Shown piece by piece: positions 50,721 to 60,418 of a stretch of 64,000 bases of DNA. Within the stretch, counting starts at the first letter, position 1. Every line of letters starts with the position of its first letter. The position numbers were made by a program, and so were the translations under genes. The notes beneath the pieces are model-generated. The model was not told where the DNA came from and did no database searches. It saw nothing but the letters and a program-made list of their open reading frames with translations. The DNA lies in contig NZ_CP063814.1 in assembly GCF_015277875.1 (NCBI RefSeq), positions 1,736,001 to 1,800,000 of the forward strand, read 5' to 3'. The stretch is from Microbacterium luteum. GTDB lineage: Bacteria; Actinomycetota; Actinomycetes; Actinomycetales; Microbacteriaceae.

Positions 50721-52052
50721 GTGACCACAGGCACGAAGACCAGCACCCGCGCAACGCGAGCGAAGGACACCGAGGCCGAAGAGATCGTCGAGGAGACGCC
50801 CGCGAAGAAGCCGGCGACGAAGGCGACCGCCAAGAAGTCCGGCAGCCGCTCCGCGAAGAACGCCTCGAAGACGGCCTCGTCGAAGTCCGTCGACAACGAC
50901 GATGAGATCGACGACGACGAGGTCGACGCCGAGGACATCGAGGACGGCGACGACACCTCGGCGGAGGACGACGCCGACGACGACGGCGATGAGGGCGACG
51001 CGAAGTCCGGCAAGAAGGGCTCGGACGGCGCCTCGGAAGCCAAGAAGAGTGCCGCAGAGCCGCTGCCCACCGGCGCCATCGTCATCTCGTCGAACGACGA
51101 CGAAGACGTGCCGATCTACTCCACGCAGATCACCGGCGCGACAGCGGATCCCGTCAAGGACTACCTGAAGCAGATCGGCAAGGTCCCGCTCCTGAACGCG
51201 GCCGAAGAGGTCGAGCTGGCGATGCGGATCGAGGCCGGCCTGTTCGCGGAGGAGAAGCTGTCGAACATGTCGGCGGCCGAGAAGTCCTCGCAGCTCGGGC
51301 TCGACCTGCAATGGGTCGCCCGCGACGGGCAGCGCGCCAAGAGCCACCTGCTGGGTGCAAACCTCCGCCTGGTCGTGTCGCTCGCCAAGCGCTACACGGG
51401 TCGAGGCATGCAGTTCCTGGATCTGATCCAGGAGGGGAACCTCGGTCTCATCCGCGCGGTGGAGAAGTTCGATTACACCAAGGGCTTCAAGTTCTCCACC
51501 TACGCGACGTGGTGGATCCGTCAGGCGATCACTCGAGCCATGGCCGACCAGGCCCGCACGATCCGCATCCCCGTCCACATGGTGGAGGTCATCAACAAGC
51601 TCGCGCGAGTGCAGCGCCAGATGCTGCAGGACCTCGGCCGCGAGCCGACTCCGGAAGAGCTCTCCAAGGAGTTGGACATGACCCCGGAGAAGGTCATCGA
51701 GGTGCAGAAGTACGGCCGCGAGCCGATCTCGCTGCACACCCCGCTCGGCGAAGATGGTGACAGCGAATTCGGTGACCTCATCGAGGACACCGAGGCGGTC
51801 GTCCCCGCTGACGCGGTCGGCTTCACGATGCTGCAGCGTCAGCTGGAGTCGCTGCTGGACTCGCTCTCGGAGCGCGAGGCGGGTGTGATCCGCATGCGCT
51901 TCGGCCTGGGTGACGGACAGCCCAAGACGCTGGATCAGATCGGCGACACCTTCGGTGTCACGCGTGAGCGCATCCGCCAGATCGAATCCAAGACGATGGC
52001 CAAGCTGCGTCACCCCTCGCGCTCGCAGTCGCTGCGGGACTACCTCGAGTGA
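50721..52052 (+). CDS. sigA: RNA polymerase primary sigma factor (HrdB/SigA)
   Basis: The 443-residue protein has a Lys/Ala- then Asp/Glu-rich N-terminal extension (1-125) typical of actinobacterial primary sigma factors. Region 1.2 follows ([11 protein letters not shown]), then region 2 ([19 protein letters not shown] and [12 protein letters not shown]). Region 3 and region 4 ([16 protein letters not shown]) complete it. It directs transcription of housekeeping genes. GTG 50721 gives the expected length; the 3' end overlaps the next gene (GTGA). Confidence 0.96.
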   Translation: MTTGTKTSTRATRAKDTEAEEIVEETPAKKPATKATAKKSGSRSAKNASKTASSKSVDNDDEIDDDEVDAEDIEDGDDTSAEDDADDDGDEGDAKSGKKGSDGASEAKKSAAEPLPTGAIVISSNDDEDVPIYSTQITGATADPVKDYLKQIGKVPLLNAAEEVELAMRIEAGLFAEEKLSNMSAAEKSSQLGLDLQWVARDGQRAKSHLLGANLRLVVSLAKRYTGRGMQFLDLIQEGNLGLIRAVEKFDYTKGFKFSTYATWWIRQAITRAMADQARTIRIPVHMVEVINKLARVQRQMLQDLGREPTPEELSKELDMTPEKVIEVQKYGREPISLHTPLGEDGDSEFGDLIEDTEAVVPADAVGFTMLQRQLESLLDSLSEREAGVIRMRFGLGDGQPKTLDQIGDTFGVTRERIRQIESKTMAKLRHPSRSQSLRDYLE

Positions 52053-52747
52053 GCGACGCGCCGAACGACGGCAAGGCCCTCACGACCACGATCGACGGGG
52101 AGGCCTTCGCCCGCATCCCGATTCGCACGCGCGTCGTGATGCCCGGCGATGATCTCGAGGAGTTCATCCGCGAGTATGCGGCGGGCGTGGTGCGCGAGGG
52201 CGACATCCTCTTCGTCACCGAGAAGATCGTGGCGATCACCCAGGGGCGGTCCTACCCCCTCGAGGAGATCAGGCCGCGCCGGCTCGCGCGTCTCTTGTCG
52301 CGGTTCGTCGTGCGGACGCCGTACGGCATCGGCCTGGGCATGCCGGAAACCATGGAGATGGCGCTCCGAGAATGCGGAACCCTGCGCATCCTGTTTGCGG
52401 CGGGCGTCTCAGCGGTGACGAAGCTCATCGGACGTCGCGGCGATTTCTATCGCATCGCCGGCGATAAGGCACGCGCGATCGACGGTCCGACCCCCGGGAC
52501 GATCCCGCCCTACAACAGGGCGGTCGTCCTCGGCCCAGAGCGACCTGGCGACGTCGCCGTCCAGCTGCAGGGTCTGCTGGGGATCCCCGCGCAGGTCGCG
52601 GTGGTCGACATCAACGACATCGGTGGCAACGTCCTCGGCTCCACGTTGTCTCGCGACGAGGAGCGGCGCCTGGTGGCGATCTTGTCCGACAATCCGCTCG
52701 GACAGGGGCACCAGTCGACGCCGCTCGGAATCGTCCGCCCGGCCTGA
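52049..52747 (+). CDS. F420-0:gamma-glutamyl ligase-like protein (CofE/FbiB N-terminal family)
   Basis: The 232-residue protein contains [14 protein letters not shown] near the N-terminus, then [32 protein letters not shown] near the end is the region corresponding to the CofE nucleotide and metal-binding part. The family includes the ligase that adds glutamates to coenzyme F420, but paralogues without known F420 roles are common in Microbacteriaceae. It is coupled to sigA by a GTGA overlap. I cannot say whether this host makes F420. Confidence 0.75.
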   Translation: MSDAPNDGKALTTTIDGEAFARIPIRTRVVMPGDDLEEFIREYAAGVVREGDILFVTEKIVAITQGRSYPLEEIRPRRLARLLSRFVVRTPYGIGLGMPETMEMALRECGTLRILFAAGVSAVTKLIGRRGDFYRIAGDKARAIDGPTPGTIPPYNRAVVLGPERPGDVAVQLQGLLGIPAQVAVVDINDIGGNVLGSTLSRDEERRLVAILSDNPLGQGHQSTPLGIVRPA

Positions 52748-52782
52748 GCGGGCTGATCCCGGACGGCGTCGCGCGGGCTTCG

Positions 52783-53007
52783 TCAGTCCTCGTCGACGAG
52801 GCGCGCTGTCTCGTCGTGCCATGACGTGGCGACTTCGCGCAGCTTGTCCTCGTACTTGCGCCCGTGGTGCGCGCAGAACAGCAGTTCGCTGCCGTTGACC
52901 TCTGCGGCGATATAGGCCTGCGCTCCGCAGGAGTCGCATCGGTCCGCCGCCGTCAGACGGTAGTCGAGGACGGCGGCCGGGTCGGTGGGTGTCGAAATCG
53001 AGCTCAT
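52783..53007 (-). CDS. DUF7455-type small zinc-binding protein
   Basis: The 74-residue product has L-T-A-A-D-R-C-D-S-C-G-A-Q-A and L-L-F-C-A-H-H-G-R-K-Y, a compact zinc site (C-x-x-C ... C-x-x-H-H). This small family is found next to sigma-factor and topoisomerase genes across actinobacteria, often described as DUF7455. No function is established. It is divergent from parE. Confidence 0.8.
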   Translation of the reverse strand: MSSISTPTDPAAVLDYRLTAADRCDSCGAQAYIAAEVNGSELLFCAHHGRKYEDKLREVATSWHDETARLVDED

Positions 53008-53171
53008 GTCGGTCCCTCCTCGAACGGTCGATCGATCGTGTCGTATAAGACAACCACGGCTTTGTTTCGAGAATGCCGCGAGAAGGTCACAGTTCGCTCA
53101 CCGCGTACGGACGCGGGTTCGCTCGTGTGTCACCCCGGCGCGCGGTGGTGCCGGGGATATCCTTGGACGCT

Positions 53172-55241
53172 GTGACTGCCGAGTACTCCGCCCACCACCT
53201 GCAGGTTCTCGAAGGCCTCGAAGCGGTGCGGAAACGCCCCGGGATGTACATCGGCTCCACCGATTCGCGCGGTCTGATGCATTGCCTGTGGGAGATCATC
53301 GACAACTCCGTCGACGAGGCCCTCGGCGGTCACGGCGAGCGGATCGACGTGATCCTCCATCGCGACGGCAGCGTGGAGGTGGTCGACCGGGCGCGCGGCA
53401 TCCCGGTCGACGCGGAACCGCGGACCGGGCTCTCCGGCGTCGAGGTCGTCTTCACGAAGCTCCACGCCGGAGGCAAGTTCGGGGGCGGCTCGTATGCGTC
53501 CTCGGGGGGTCTGCACGGGGTCGGCGCGTCTGTCGTGAACGCCCTGTCGGAGCGACTCGATGTCGAGGTGGACCGTGGCGGAAAGACGTGGGCCATGTCC
53601 TTTCATCGCGGCGAGCCGGGGGAGTTCGCCGGCGATTCCCCCGACAGCGCCTTCTCGCCTTACGAGCAGAGCAGCCGGCTTCGTCACGTCGGCAAGGCGC
53701 CCAAGGGGGTCACAGGAACCCGGATCCGCTATTGGGCCGACACCCAGATCTTCACGAAGGATGCCACCTTCGCTGTCGAGGAGCTGGAGCAGCGCGCGCG
53801 GCAGACCGCCTTCCTCGTGCCGGGCCTCGAGATCGTCATCCGTGATCAGCGCGGCGAGGAGCCGCGAGAGACGAGCTTTCGATACGACGGCGGCATCTCG
53901 GAGTTCGCGGAGTTCCTCGCCCCGGACGCGCCCGTGACCGATACGTGGCGCCTTCAGGGAGAAGGAACCTTCACCGAGACGGTCCCCGTCCTGCAGCCGA
54001 CCGGAGCCATGGTGCCGACCGAGGTCGAGCGCACGTGCGAGGTCGACGTCGCGGTGCGCTGGGGCACCGGCTACGAGACCGTCGGGCGCAGCTTCGTGAA
54101 CATCATCGCCACGCCGAAGGGCGGCACGCATCAGCAGGGCTTCGAGCAGGGCCTGCTGAAGGTCGTGCGGGCTCAGATCGAGGCCAACGCCCGTCGTCTG
54201 AAAGTGGGCAACGACAAGCTCGAGAAGGACGACATCCTCGCCGGCCTCACGGTCGTCCTGACCGTACGCCTGCCCGAACCGCAGTTCGAGGGGCAGACCA
54301 AGGAGGTGCTCGGAACCCCGGCCGTGCGCCAGATCGTCTCGAGCGTGGTGAGCAAGGGGCTGCGGGAGCGCTTCGCGTCCACCAAGCGGGATGACAAGTC
54401 GCAGACATCGCAGCTCATGGAGAAGATCGTCTCCGAGATGAAGGCGCGCATCTCGGCCCGCACGCACAAGGAGACGCAGCGCCGGAAGAACGCGCTCGAG
54501 TCCTCCTCGCTCCCCGCGAAGCTGGTGGACTGCCGCAGCAACGACGTGAATGACTCGGAACTGTTCATCGTCGAGGGCGACTCGGCTCTGGGGACAGCCA
54601 AGTTGGCGCGCAACAGCGAGTACCAGGCGCTTCTGCCGATCCGCGGCAAGATCCTGAACGTCCAGAAGGCGTCGGTCAGCGACATGCTCTCCAACGCCGA
54701 GTGCGCCTCGATCATCCAGGTCATCGGCGCCGGCTCGGGCCGATCGTTCGATCTTTCCGTCGCGCGCTACGGAAAGATCATCCTCATGAGCGACGCCGAC
54801 GTCGACGGTGCGCACATCCGCACGCTTCTGCTGACGCTCTTCTTCCGCTACATGCGCCCGCTCATCGAGGAGGGACGCGTCTTCGCCGCGGTTCCGCCGC
54901 TGCACCGCGTCGTGGTGCAGCATCCCGGGTCGAAGCCGAACGAGACGATCTACACCTACTCCGAGAAGGAGCTGCACGCGCTGCTGGCGAAGCTGCGCAA
55001 AGCGGGGAAGAAGTGGCAGGAGCCGATCCAGCGCTACAAGGGCCTCGGCGAGATGGATGCGGAGCAGCTGGCGTCGACGACCATGGATCGATCCGGACGC
55101 ATGCTCCGACGTGTGCAGCTGACCGACGCGGAAGCGGCGGCCGCCGTGTTCGAACTCCTCATGGGAAACGAGGTCGCCCCCCGCCGAGAGTTCATCGTGG
55201 AATCCAGCGATCGGCTGGGACGCGAGCGCATCGACGCCTGA
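53172..55241 (+). CDS. parE: DNA topoisomerase IV subunit B
   Basis: The 689-residue protein has the GHKL ATPase motifs E-I-I-D-N-S-V-D-E-A, G-R/D-region R-G-I-P-V-D, and G-G-L-H-G-V-G-A-S-V-V-N-A-L-S. The TOPRIM part has I-V-E-G-D-S-A-L-G and M-S-D-A-D-V-D-G-A-H-I-R. The latter differs from DNA gyrase B (D-S-A-G-G-S-A), which supports ParE over GyrB. With ParC it decatenates daughter chromosomes. GTG 53172 is preferred because homology begins at A-E-Y-S-A-H-H-L-Q-V-L-E-G-L-E. It is convergent with parC. Confidence 0.93.
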   Translation: MTAEYSAHHLQVLEGLEAVRKRPGMYIGSTDSRGLMHCLWEIIDNSVDEALGGHGERIDVILHRDGSVEVVDRARGIPVDAEPRTGLSGVEVVFTKLHAGGKFGGGSYASSGGLHGVGASVVNALSERLDVEVDRGGKTWAMSFHRGEPGEFAGDSPDSAFSPYEQSSRLRHVGKAPKGVTGTRIRYWADTQIFTKDATFAVEELEQRARQTAFLVPGLEIVIRDQRGEEPRETSFRYDGGISEFAEFLAPDAPVTDTWRLQGEGTFTETVPVLQPTGAMVPTEVERTCEVDVAVRWGTGYETVGRSFVNIIATPKGGTHQQGFEQGLLKVVRAQIEANARRLKVGNDKLEKDDILAGLTVVLTVRLPEPQFEGQTKEVLGTPAVRQIVSSVVSKGLRERFASTKRDDKSQTSQLMEKIVSEMKARISARTHKETQRRKNALESSSLPAKLVDCRSNDVNDSELFIVEGDSALGTAKLARNSEYQALLPIRGKILNVQKASVSDMLSNAECASIIQVIGAGSGRSFDLSVARYGKIILMSDADVDGAHIRTLLLTLFFRYMRPLIEEGRVFAAVPPLHRVVVQHPGSKPNETIYTYSEKELHALLAKLRKAGKKWQEPIQRYKGLGEMDAEQLASTTMDRSGRMLRRVQLTDAEAAAAVFELLMGNEVAPRREFIVESSDRLGRERIDA

Positions 55242-55269
55242 CGCAGGGCTCGGCGCCGGCGCGGACGGT

Positions 55270-57717
55270 TCAGCGAACGCCCGTCCCGATGGACCCGACG
55301 GCGGCATCGAGCGGCGTGCCGGAGCCGTCTCGCTTCGCTCCCGACGGCGGCAGCGCGCGTGTCGCCCCCTCGGGTCCCACCGCGCGCGGATCGTCACCGA
55401 CCCACGCGAGGGTCAACGCATCCTCACCGCGCACGAAGCGCTGCGAACGCACTCCGCCGGTCGCCCGGCCCTTCGCGGGGAACTCCGTGAAGGCCGAGAC
55501 CTTGGCGGAGCCGGCGTCGGCACCGGCGAGGGCGTCGGCGCTGCCGGCGACGGTGACGACGACGGTCTCCGTCGTCGCAGCGACGACGCCGAAGAAGATG
55601 GCGCGCTGTCCGTCGGCGAGACGGATGCCGGACATCCCGCCTGCGGAGCGTCCCTGGGGCCGCACGCTGGAGGCCTCGAATCGCAGCAGCTGCGCATCGG
55701 TGGTCACGAAGACGAGCTCCGACCCATCAGGGGCGGCCGAGGCGCCGATGACGCGATCTCCGTCCTTCAGGGCGATGATCTCCACGTCGGGCTTCGCGGC
55801 GATCTCGGCGGCCGAGACGCGCTTGACGATCCCGGCGGCCGTGCCGAGGGCCAGGGGCGGGTCGTCGGCGAGCGACACGAGCGCCACGACCTTCTCGTCC
55901 TTTCCGAGCGGCAGATACTGATCGACGCGTGCGCCGGCGGCGAGAGCGACGGAATTCCCGGGGACGGAGGGCAGGTCGACGGGGGAGAACCGCACCAGTC
56001 GACCGAGGGAGGTCACCGCGCCGACGTCGCCACGGGTCGTGGCGTCGACTCCGGAGCGAACGGCATCGTGCGAGGACCGACGGGTGGGGGCGACGAGACC
56101 CCCGCCGCCGACCTCGGGATCGAGATCGGCCCGCACCATGCGGCCGGTCGTCGACAGAAAGACGCGGCAGGGCGTGTCCGCGATCTGCAGATCGGCGGGA
56201 GCGGCCTTCCGCGAACGCGGCTGCACGGTCCCGCCGTTCAGCAGCATCGTGCGCCGCGGGGTGCCGAACATGTCGGCGGCGGTCTGGAGCTTTCTGGCGA
56301 CCTGGGCGCGGAGCAGGGCGTCGCTGGCCAGCAGCGCCTCGAGGGCGGCGATGTCGGTCTTCAGCTGGTCCCGCTCGCCCTCCAGTTCGATGCGGCTGAA
56401 CTTGGTGAGCCGACGCAGGCGCAGTTCGAGGATGTACTCCGCCTGTGGCTGAGAGAGGTCGAAGACGTCGATGAGCCGGGTGCGAGCCTGGTCGCCGTCA
56501 TCGGAGGTGCGGATGACCTGGATGACCTCGTCGATGTCGAGGATCGCGATGAGCAGCCCCTCCACGAGGTGCAGGCGCTCCCTCTTGCGCTCCAGCCGGT
56601 AGCGGCTGCGGCGCGTGACCACCGAGATGCGATGCTCGAGGTAGACGCGGAGCAGGTCGCGGAGCCCGAGCGTCTGAGGCTGTCCCTCGACGAGTGCGAC
56701 GTTGTTGAAGCTGAAGTTGTCCTCGAGAGGGGTCAGTCGGTAGAGCTGCTCGAGCACGGCCTTGGGGTCGAACCCGGTCTTGATGCCGATGACCAGCCGC
56801 AGCCCGTGCCGACGGTCGGTGAGGTCGTTCACGTCGGCGATGCCCTGCAGCTTCTTCGCGGTGACGGCATCCTTGATCTTCTCGATGACGCGTTCGGGAC
56901 CGACGAGGTAGGGAAGCTCGGTGACGACGATGCCGGTACGGCGCGGGCCGACCGGCTCGATGGAGGTCTTCGCACGCGTGCGGAACGAGCCGCGGCCATT
57001 CGTGTAGGCGTCCTTGATCCCGTCGAGCCCGACGATGATCCCGCCGGACGGGAGGTCGGGACCCGGAACGAATTCCATCAGTTCGTCGACCGTCGCGTCG
57101 GGGTTCTCCAGCAGATGCGTCGCCGCGGCCACGACCTCGATGAGGTTGTGGGGGGCCATGTTCGTGGCCATGCCCACGGCGATGCCGGAAGCGCCGTTGA
57201 CGAGGAGGTTGGGGAAGGCCGCCGGCAGGACCTCGGGCTGCTGGAACTGGCCGTCGTAGTTCGGGATGAAGTCCACGACGTCTTCGTCGAGGTGCTCGGT
57301 GAGGGCGAGCGCGGCCGGCGCGAGGCGGGCTTCCGTATAGCGCGCGGCGGCGGGGCCGTCGTCGAGGGAGCCGAAGTTGCCGTGGCCGTCGACGAGGGGA
57401 ACGCGCAGGGAGAAGGGCTGTGCCAGGCGCACGAGAGCGTCGTAGATCGCGGCGTCGCCGTGCGGGTGCAGCTTTCCCATCACCTCGCCGACGACACGCG
57501 CGCTCTTGACGTGCCCGCGGTCCGGTCGCAGTCCGAGTTCGGCCATCTGGTAGAGAATGCGCCGCTGCACCGGCTTGAGTCCGTCCCGCGCATCCGGGAG
57601 CGCGCGCGAGTAGATCACCGAGTACGCGTACTCGAGGAAAGACCCCTGCATCTCTGCGGAGACGTCGACGTCTTCGATGCGTTCTTCGGGCTGCGGTGCG
57701 GAGTCGGTGCGGGGCAT
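55270..57717 (-). CDS. parC: DNA topoisomerase IV subunit A
   Basis: The 815-residue protein has the breakage-reunion core: [34 protein letters not shown] and the catalytic Tyr in A-A-R-Y-T-E-A-R-L. The C-terminal domain has six-bladed beta-pinwheel repeats ([18 protein letters not shown]). Lack of a clear GyrA box, and its pairing with ParE nearby, argue for ParC. It is the fluoroquinolone-target subunit. The start is the complement of 57715-57717. Confidence 0.92.
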   Translation of the reverse strand: MPRTDSAPQPEERIEDVDVSAEMQGSFLEYAYSVIYSRALPDARDGLKPVQRRILYQMAELGLRPDRGHVKSARVVGEVMGKLHPHGDAAIYDALVRLAQPFSLRVPLVDGHGNFGSLDDGPAAARYTEARLAPAALALTEHLDEDVVDFIPNYDGQFQQPEVLPAAFPNLLVNGASGIAVGMATNMAPHNLIEVVAAATHLLENPDATVDELMEFVPGPDLPSGGIIVGLDGIKDAYTNGRGSFRTRAKTSIEPVGPRRTGIVVTELPYLVGPERVIEKIKDAVTAKKLQGIADVNDLTDRRHGLRLVIGIKTGFDPKAVLEQLYRLTPLEDNFSFNNVALVEGQPQTLGLRDLLRVYLEHRISVVTRRSRYRLERKRERLHLVEGLLIAILDIDEVIQVIRTSDDGDQARTRLIDVFDLSQPQAEYILELRLRRLTKFSRIELEGERDQLKTDIAALEALLASDALLRAQVARKLQTAADMFGTPRRTMLLNGGTVQPRSRKAAPADLQIADTPCRVFLSTTGRMVRADLDPEVGGGGLVAPTRRSSHDAVRSGVDATTRGDVGAVTSLGRLVRFSPVDLPSVPGNSVALAAGARVDQYLPLGKDEKVVALVSLADDPPLALGTAAGIVKRVSAAEIAAKPDVEIIALKDGDRVIGASAAPDGSELVFVTTDAQLLRFEASSVRPQGRSAGGMSGIRLADGQRAIFFGVVAATTETVVVTVAGSADALAGADAGSAKVSAFTEFPAKGRATGGVRSQRFVRGEDALTLAWVGDDPRAVGPEGATRALPPSGAKRDGSGTPLDAAVGSIGTGVR

Positions 57718-57783
57718 GAAGGGTGAGGGCCTCGTGGAGGGGACGATCGATGGCCGTTTCACCCGTGTGGGAGACTGGCCGGG

Positions 57784-58908
57784 ATGTCCACGAGCCTACC
57801 CGGCCCGTCGCCGCGCGCACGGAGCCTCACCGGAGTGCTGCCGGAGTCGATCGCCGCCATGGCGGGGGAGTCGACGTGGTTCGCGCCGGCGCGCAGCGTC
57901 GTGATCTTCCTCCTGGACGGTCTCGGTGCCGCGAACCTCACGGCGCGGGCGGGGCATGCGCGTTTCCTCGCCGCGGCCACGGGGCGACGGGATGTTGCGC
58001 AGACGGTGTTCCCCTCCACGACGGCGGCCGCTCTGACAGCGCTGCTGACGGGCGAGCCTCCGGGCAGGAGCGGCATGGTCGGCTACCGCGCCTTGGTTCC
58101 CGGTGCAGACCGCATCGCGAACCAGCTGCGCGGCTGGGAGCAGGACGACCTGCCCGCGGACTGGCAGCGGGCGCGTCCGATTCTCGAGCGCGAGTCCGCG
58201 TCCGGGCGCGCGTGTTTCGTCGTCACCCGCGCCGAGTACGCGACGACCGGTTTCACGCAGTCGACAACGCGTGGTGCGGAGGTCATCGGCGTCGACGACC
58301 TCGACGAGAGGGTGGACCTCGCCGCGGACGTCGCCGGCCGAAACCCCGGTGCACTCGTCTACCTCTACGCCCCCGACCTCGATGTCGTCGGCCACCGCGC
58401 GGGCTGGGAGTCGGACGAGTGGTCGGCGATGCTCGAGCGCGTGGATGCGGCCGTGGTGAGAATGGCTCGACGGCTCCGACCCGACACCGGTCTGGTCGTC
58501 ACCTCCGACCACGGCATGATCGACGTGCCCCGTCACCGACACGTGCTGTTCGGTGAGGGGGCTCTCACCGAAGGACTGCGGCACGTCGGTGGCGAGCCGA
58601 GGATGGTGCATCTGTATGCGGAGAGCGGCGCGGCGGATCACCTCGCGGAGAGGTGGAGGTCGTCCGAGTCATCCCGGTCGTGGGTGCTCACACGCGATGA
58701 GGCGATCGCAGCAGGACTGTTCGGGACGGTCGACGACGTCGTTCGGCCCCGGATCGGCGACGTCCTCGTCGCGGCGCGACAGAGCATTGCCTACTACGAC
58801 GATCGGGTCACGGACACGTCGTCGCAGAAGATGGTCGGTCAGCACGGATCGCTGACGTCGGAGGAACGCACCGTCCCCCTCATCCGACTCGGAGCCTTCG
58901 CCCGATGA
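57784..58908 (+). CDS. Alkaline phosphatase superfamily / nucleotide pyrophosphatase-like protein
   Basis: The 374-residue protein has [10 protein letters not shown] (first metal Asp), [10 protein letters not shown] (nucleophile Thr region), [13 protein letters not shown] (metal Asp/His) and T-S-D-H-G-M. A late M-V-G-Q-H-G-S-L-T supplies a further His. All metal and nucleophile positions of the type I phosphodiesterase family are present. Substrate is unknown; it probably hydrolyses phosphate esters or diesters in the cytoplasm, as no signal peptide is seen. It begins 66 bases from the parC start, divergently. Confidence 0.88.
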   Translation: MSTSLPGPSPRARSLTGVLPESIAAMAGESTWFAPARSVVIFLLDGLGAANLTARAGHARFLAAATGRRDVAQTVFPSTTAAALTALLTGEPPGRSGMVGYRALVPGADRIANQLRGWEQDDLPADWQRARPILERESASGRACFVVTRAEYATTGFTQSTTRGAEVIGVDDLDERVDLAADVAGRNPGALVYLYAPDLDVVGHRAGWESDEWSAMLERVDAAVVRMARRLRPDTGLVVTSDHGMIDVPRHRHVLFGEGALTEGLRHVGGEPRMVHLYAESGAADHLAERWRSSESSRSWVLTRDEAIAAGLFGTVDDVVRPRIGDVLVAARQSIAYYDDRVTDTSSQKMVGQHGSLTSEERTVPLIRLGAFAR

Positions 58909-58950
58909 GGTCAGACCCTATGAGGGCGGGGTGCTGATGCTCTTGTAGGC

Positions 58951-59027
58951 CCAGGGCCTCGCGGTGCAGATTCGTGGATCATCCCGAGGAGTGGCCTTGG
59001 GATGCCGACATGCAGCGGAGGCCCTGG
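58951..59027 (+). ncRNA. Structured leader of the IS110 transposase, candidate bridge-RNA segment
   Basis: The outer stem CCAGGGCCTC (58951-58960) pairs with GAGGCCCTGG (59018-59027). The latter contains the Shine-Dalgarno GGAGG region and the first base of the GTG start. Inside it, CATCCCGAGG (58980-58989) pairs with CCTTGGGATG (58995-59004) around a five-base loop. The RNA would hide the ribosome site of the transposase. Some IS110 elements encode a bridge RNA in this non-coding part, so this may be a piece of one. Confidence 0.45.
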
Positions 59028-60130
59028 TGTTCAACGAGCGTACGGCTATTGGTTTGGATGTGCACGCGCGGAGCGTGCGAGCGGCGGCGATCGACACGTT
59101 GACCGGTGAGGTGATCGAGGCGCGGCTGCCCGCCGGGGCTGCGGATGTCCTCGCGTGGGTGATGCAGGTCTCGGCCCGGCTGGGTCCGGTGCACGCCGGA
59201 TACGAGGCTGGGCCGACCGGTTTCGGGCTGGCTCGGAAGCTCGAGGCGGCAGGGATTGCGGTGACGGTCGCGGCGCCGTCGAAGATCATCCGACCGACCG
59301 GCGACCGGATCAAGACCGACGCCCGGGACGCAGTGTTGCTGGCCCGACTGCTGAAGATGGACGAGCTGGTCGCGGTGCGTGTCCCGACGCAGGCCGAGGA
59401 AGCGGCCAGGGACCTGGTCCGCGCCCGCGATGACGCGCGCACGGATTTGCTGGCCGCCCGACACCGGGTGGGCAAGTTGCTTCTTCGCCGCGGTCTTGTC
59501 TATGCCAAGGACCGAGCCTGGACCGGGGCTCACGACGCGTGGTTGCGGCAGATGCGGCGCGAGGGTCTCGATGGCGCCGGGCCCGGCACCCTTGCGGCGT
59601 TCGACGCCGGCTATGACGCCGTGAACAGTATCCTCGCCCGCCGGGACCGGCTGGACCGGGACATCGCCGCGATGGCGACGGACTCCCCGTTCACCGCTGT
59701 GACGAACAGACTGTGCTGCCTGCGCGGCATCTCCACGCTGACCGGGTTCGCTCTCGCGGCCGAGATCGGCGACTGGGACCGCTTCACCGGTCGCACCATC
59801 GCGTCGTATCTCGGCCTGGTGCCCTCCGAGCACTCCTCCGGTGGATCCCGGTCGCAGGGTGCCATCACGAAGACCGGGAACACGCACGCCCGCCGGCTGC
59901 TGATCGAATCCGCCTGGCACCACAAGCCCGTCTACCGACCCGGGAAGATCATGAAGGACCGGTGGGCGGCCGCACCCGCCGCGGCCGCGGCTCGCGGCGA
60001 CGCCGGGAACCGGCGTCTGCACCACCGCTGGATTGTGCTCGACGCGCACAAGAAGAAGCACACCGTCGCGACCACCGCGATCGCCCGTGAGCTCGCGGGC
60101 TGGTGCTGGTCCCTGGCCGTCATGACCTGA
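59027..60130 (+). CDS. IS110-family transposase
   Basis: The 367-residue recombinase has an N-terminal RuvC-like DEDD domain: G-L-D-V-H-A-R at 9-15, Y-E-A-G-P-T-G-F-G-L near 60, and K-T-D-A-R-D-A-V-L-L-A-R near 100. The C-terminal Tnp domain has L-R-G-I-S-T-L-T-G-F, Y-L-G-L-V-P-S-E and S-G-G-S-R-S-Q-G-A-I-T-K-T-G-N with the Ser proposed as nucleophile. Length and motifs are complete, so it is probably functional. GTG 59027 was chosen because GGAGG lies just before it and homologues start F-N-E-R-T-A-I-G; an earlier in-frame start would run into the hairpin. Confidence 0.93.
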   Translation: MFNERTAIGLDVHARSVRAAAIDTLTGEVIEARLPAGAADVLAWVMQVSARLGPVHAGYEAGPTGFGLARKLEAAGIAVTVAAPSKIIRPTGDRIKTDARDAVLLARLLKMDELVAVRVPTQAEEAARDLVRARDDARTDLLAARHRVGKLLLRRGLVYAKDRAWTGAHDAWLRQMRREGLDGAGPGTLAAFDAGYDAVNSILARRDRLDRDIAAMATDSPFTAVTNRLCCLRGISTLTGFALAAEIGDWDRFTGRTIASYLGLVPSEHSSGGSRSQGAITKTGNTHARRLLIESAWHHKPVYRPGKIMKDRWAAAPAAAAARGDAGNRRLHHRWIVLDAHKKKHTVATTAIARELAGWCWSLAVMT

Positions 60131-60206
60131 CAGCCCCAGACTCGTTCTCGACCACCGGCGCGGGGAACGCATGCAGCGTGAAGAGCGCACCAGCGGAACG
60201 ACTGTG

Positions 60207-60256
60207 AGCAGCCGCACCGAGCGGCCACGCTCGACCTCAGACACGCTGGCTGCTCT
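60207..60256 (+). repeat. Nested hairpin downstream of the IS110 transposase
   Basis: GAGCAGCC (60207-60214) pairs with GGCTGCTC (60249-60256). CGAGCG (60219-60224) pairs with CGCTCG (60229-60234) around GCCA. It lies in the 222-base stretch between the transposase stop and the sepH terminator, where no gene is visible. In the IS1111 subgroup of IS110 elements the guide RNA lies downstream of the transposase, so this is the alternative place to look for one. Confidence 0.45.
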
Positions 60257-60352
60257 CGCCGAAACAGGGTCCTGCGGTAACCAACCCGCGAATATCAGAC
60301 TGACCACGCGTCACAGAACACGCCGCACACCCCGCCCCCACGCGCGAACGAC

Positions 60353-60387
60353 GAAGCGCCGCCCGGCAGCCAGCCAGGCGGCGCTTC
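60353..60387 (-). terminator. Terminator downstream of sepH
   Basis: GAAGCGCCGCC (60353-60363) pairs with GGCGGCGCTTC (60377-60387) with a 13-base loop. On the minus strand, TCGTCGTTCG follows. It lies 32 bases after the sepH stop and should end that transcript before the IS element. Confidence 0.75.
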
Positions 60388-60418
60388 ACCCTGCCCACTT
60401 GACAGAACGAACCACATA

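Larger units (their letters stand above)
58909..60352 (+). mobile_element. IS110-family insertion sequence (outer bounds)
   Basis: One intact IS110-type transposase gene (59027-60130) with untranslated flanks sits between the phosphatase gene, ending at 58908, and the sepH terminator, starting at 60353. The true ends cannot be read: IS110 elements usually lack long terminal inverted repeats and clear target duplications. I found no matching repeats, so the limits given are the outermost possible. Both flanks contain RNA-like hairpins (58951-59027 and 60207-60256). Genes on both sides look complete, so the insertion is intergenic. Confidence 0.8.

Noticed and set aside
53172..57717. Assignment of the two topoisomerase genes as gyrB and gyrA
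   Set aside because: The TOPRIM motif reads D-S-A-L-G rather than D-S-A-G-G. The genes are convergent rather than tandem near dnaA/recF, and the A subunit lacks an evident GyrA box. Topoisomerase IV fits better.
58909..60352. Terminal inverted repeats or target duplication of the IS element
   Set aside because: Comparing the two flanks by eye gave no convincing matching ends, so exact IS limits are not claimed.
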